Positions 62,253 to 64,000 of a stretch of DNA of 64,000 nucleotides are shown piece after piece. The position numbers and the translations under genes were made by a program. Each line of letters opens with the position of its first letter. Within the stretch, counting starts at the first letter, position 1. This DNA comes from Diatrype stigma (taxonomy: Eukaryota; Ascomycota; Sordariomycetes; Xylariales; Diatrypaceae). The notes beneath the pieces were generated by a model. It saw only the letters and a program-made list of their open reading frames with translations. It did not search any database and was not told where the DNA came from. Where the stretch lies: assembly GCA_022225965.2 (NCBI GenBank), contig JAKJXP020000022.1, positions 124,001 to 188,000 on the forward strand, in the 5' to 3' direction.

Positions 62253-62283
62253 GACAGCCAGACAGCCGGACAGCCAGACACCC
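62253..62283. repeat. GACAGCCA 8-bp tandem repeat, nearly four units
   Basis: GACAGCCA, GACAGCCG and GACAGCCA are followed by a partial GACACCC. It lies 74 bp past the GTGCAG array. Confidence 0.75.
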
Positions 62284-62428
62284 TTGACGACCTACGGGCT
62301 CATTAGCATCTTAGCGCGACCATTTCCTCATCCCCATTTGACCGCGTTGGGAAATATCAGGCCAGGGGAACCCCCGTCCCTATTTCTGCCCACTCTTCGC
62401 TCGCCCTGTATTGTACGTACATACTAGG

Positions 62429-62488
62429 CAGTACCTGATCCAGTACCTGACCCAGTACCTGGTCCAGTACCTGATCTAGTACCTACAC
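62429..62488. repeat. CAGTACCTGATC 12-bp tandem repeat, five units
   Basis: Units are CAGTACCTGATC, CAGTACCTGACC, CAGTACCTGGTC, CAGTACCTGATC and the degenerate TAGTACCTACAC. The unit contains GTACCT, part of the window-wide TACCTAGGTA motif family. Confidence 0.85.
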
Positions 62489-62910
62489 ACCCTCACCCTC
62501 CTTACCGAAAATGTTCGTGCTGGGCCGTCCAACCACTCATCGTCTCCTTTCACTTCTCCCTACTCTCGTTACTGTTCTCCTCTCTCCTTAATCGCAAGTC
62601 TTGTCGATACTCATTCGACCGACACCAACTTTCTCTCTTTTCTACCTCCTCCCTCTTCCCTCCTACCTCTTACCGCTTCACCCCCCCCCGCCTCTTTTAC
62701 CTCCGTTCCGCTTTATATCTACTTATCCAATCCTTCTTTTTATTATATTATCACTCTCTAGTTCCTAAAAGCCTCACATCCCTACCCGGGAATTCCTGAC
62801 GCTTGAACCATTCAACTACTATCGTTCACTTAATATTTTTCTCTTAATATTCTTACCCCCTACCAGCCCGCGACATCTCCTGTGCCCTGTGCCTGTGTCG
62901 TGACCTTGCG

Positions 62911-62940
62911 CCAGACCAGACCAGATCAGACCAGACCAGA
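62911..62940. repeat. (CCAGA)6 tandem repeat
   Basis: Six 5-bp units with one T variant in the fourth, inside the putative leader of the gene at 63678. Confidence 0.8.
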
Positions 62941-63677
62941 ACGATCGACGCACCACCGCTCCTAGTCCTGGCATTGAAGTTGTGCTAGCTTTTGCATAGC
63001 TTTACATCTGCATCGCATTTACGATAGATACCCTAAGACAAAGCTTTGTCCATCTCTCTTCTCGACGCTCATTTCTGGCATCTCTCCAGCTGCTCGCCTT
63101 TCTTGGAGAAAGTAATTCCTGCCTACAGCCTTTGTTCGACGTAGCCGGAGCGAACCACCCCCAAGTCAGTCTGAGGTTCCAAGGAATCAAAGGAGACGAC
63201 CGAACCCGAATCTCATTCAACACAATATCTCTTCGTCCTTTTTACTCCTTGTCAGCCTCGATTAGTCCGTCTCGCTGGCTTACCGCATTATCTTACACCC
63301 TTCTTCAATACCTCGGAAGCACCACGCCCGTCTCTGCCTCCGTGTTTGGTATTTGGTATCGACAGCGGACCAATTGATCTGAAACCTGTCCTTCACATAT
63401 ACATATTTAACTGGTTCCGCTTCCGCCTTCACCGAGTGAATATCGCCGTTGCCTTGGAGCCCTTGGCCGTGTTCGACGTTGTATCGTTTTTGTGTTGTTG
63501 CCAACCGCTTTTTGTAATAAACCGCGTTGCTTACCACCTGTGAGCGAGCTTGTTGTTCATCCCAAGCTCCACCTGTACGTTTCTGCTCCGTGCCTACCCG
63601 GGCACGTCTAATATTTCAAAACGGCGGTTTTATCCCACGTCTCGCGGGACAGCCTTGTCCCCCCTCATCTTCTCGGG

Positions 63678-64000
63678 ATGCAGGACCACCCAGGATCTGG
63701 TATTCCTACCGGCCCCGCGGCCGGTTCGGCAGGTCGATTCGGCCATGTGTCCAAGCCGTCCAACAGCGACACGGGCTTTTCGCATGGCGCCTTCGCTTCC
63801 AACGTCTCCGGCTTTGCCGACAGGCACCCTCGCCGGGGCAACATTCCTTCCATCAACACCCAGCCGATGAATCAGCAGATGAACCAGCAGTCTGCGGGCC
63901 CCAACCTCGGTCATGACATGGCCACCCCGGGCACGGGTTTTGATATGCAGTTCACGCCCCTGCTCCCGTCTCAGTTGCTTCTAGGTAGCCCGTTCCAGCC
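63678..64000 (+). CDS. Unrecognised protein, N-terminal 107 codons, runs off the right edge
   Basis: The frame opens after an in-frame TAA at 63609 and its first ATG is at 63678; it stays open to the window edge. The visible part is low-complexity and probably disordered, rich in Gly, Ser, Pro, Asn and Gln. It includes the Gln/Asn run QPMNQQMNQQSAGPN and a more ordered-looking stretch FDMQFTPLLPSQLLLGSPFQ. I do not recognise the family with certainty. The composition, plus a very long pyrimidine-rich leader, is typical of fungal RNA-binding or transcription regulators, but this is inference and no DNA- or RNA-binding domain is visible. Confidence 0.65.
   Translation, partial: MQDHPGSGIPTGPAAGSAGRFGHVSKPSNSDTGFSHGAFASNVSGFADRHPRRGNIPSINTQPMNQQMNQQSAGPNLGHDMATPGTGFDMQFTPLLPSQLLLGSPFQ

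Larger units (their letters stand above)
60083..63677. other. Intergenic region and long leader of the next gene, 3.6 kb
   Basis: No gene is supported between the agmatinase stop and the ATG at 63678. From 60 to 62.4 kb it is AT-rich to mixed, with several short tandem repeats listed separately. From about 62500 to 63670 it is a pyrimidine-rich, ATG-poor stretch with a C9 run near 62683, which looks like promoter and a long 5' leader, possibly with an intron. Confidence 0.5.

Overview
The window reads as nuclear DNA of a filamentous ascomycete (Pezizomycotina, most likely Sordariomycetes; the species cannot be told from sequence alone). The genes carry short introns, mostly 50-170 nt, with GTAAGT-like donors, CTAAC/CTGAC branch sites and CAG/TAG acceptors. 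Gene content (AA11 oxidase with a chitin-binding-type tail, NLP protein, single-exon giant PIKK genes, Cdc42, Vma22, Nup192) and wide intergenic gaps rich in TACCTAGGTA-type palindromes fit this. I modelled twelve protein genes, ten complete and two cut by the window edges.

Layout. 1-3.1 kb: a COMT-type O-methyltransferase (cut by the left edge) and a microsomal P450, divergent from a shared 0.6 kb promoter, probably the edge of a secondary-metabolite cluster. 3.8-5.0 kb: a secreted AA11-type lytic polysaccharide monooxygenase. 5-9.5 kb: gene-poor. 9.5-10.3 kb: an AIG2/gamma-glutamylcyclotransferase-like protein with an 8-nt microexon. 11.8-23.6 kb: Tra1, the pseudokinase scaffold of SAGA/NuA4. 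26.6-27.6 kb: an NLP-family secreted protein with an altered signature heptapeptide, followed by T61. 28.5-30.4 kb: an amino-acid permease. 33.0-38.4 kb: nucleoporin Nup192. 39.7-49.0 kb: Tel1 (ATM), head-to-head with Nup192, in eight exons. 49.7-50.5 kb: Vma22, a V-ATPase assembly factor. 54.8-55.9 kb: Cdc42. 57.8-60.1 kb: an agmatinase-family ureohydrolase with a predicted signal peptide and a C-terminal KDEL. 63.7 kb to the end: the N-terminus of an unrecognised low-complexity protein behind a very long pyrimidine-rich leader.

The genes do not form one pathway. Most are conserved housekeeping genes (chromatin, DNA-damage checkpoint, nuclear pore, V-ATPase, polarity) with accessory genes scattered between them (OMT/P450, AA11, NLP, permease). 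No new multi-gene system is evident. The most unusual items are the signal-peptide plus KDEL agmatinase, the AIG2 microexon, the NLP heptapeptide change, a terminal-inverted-repeat-like dispersed repeat at 3.1 and 26.2 kb, and an in-frame stop-free intron in the Tra1 pseudokinase region. No tRNA, rRNA, CRISPR array or intact transposon was found.
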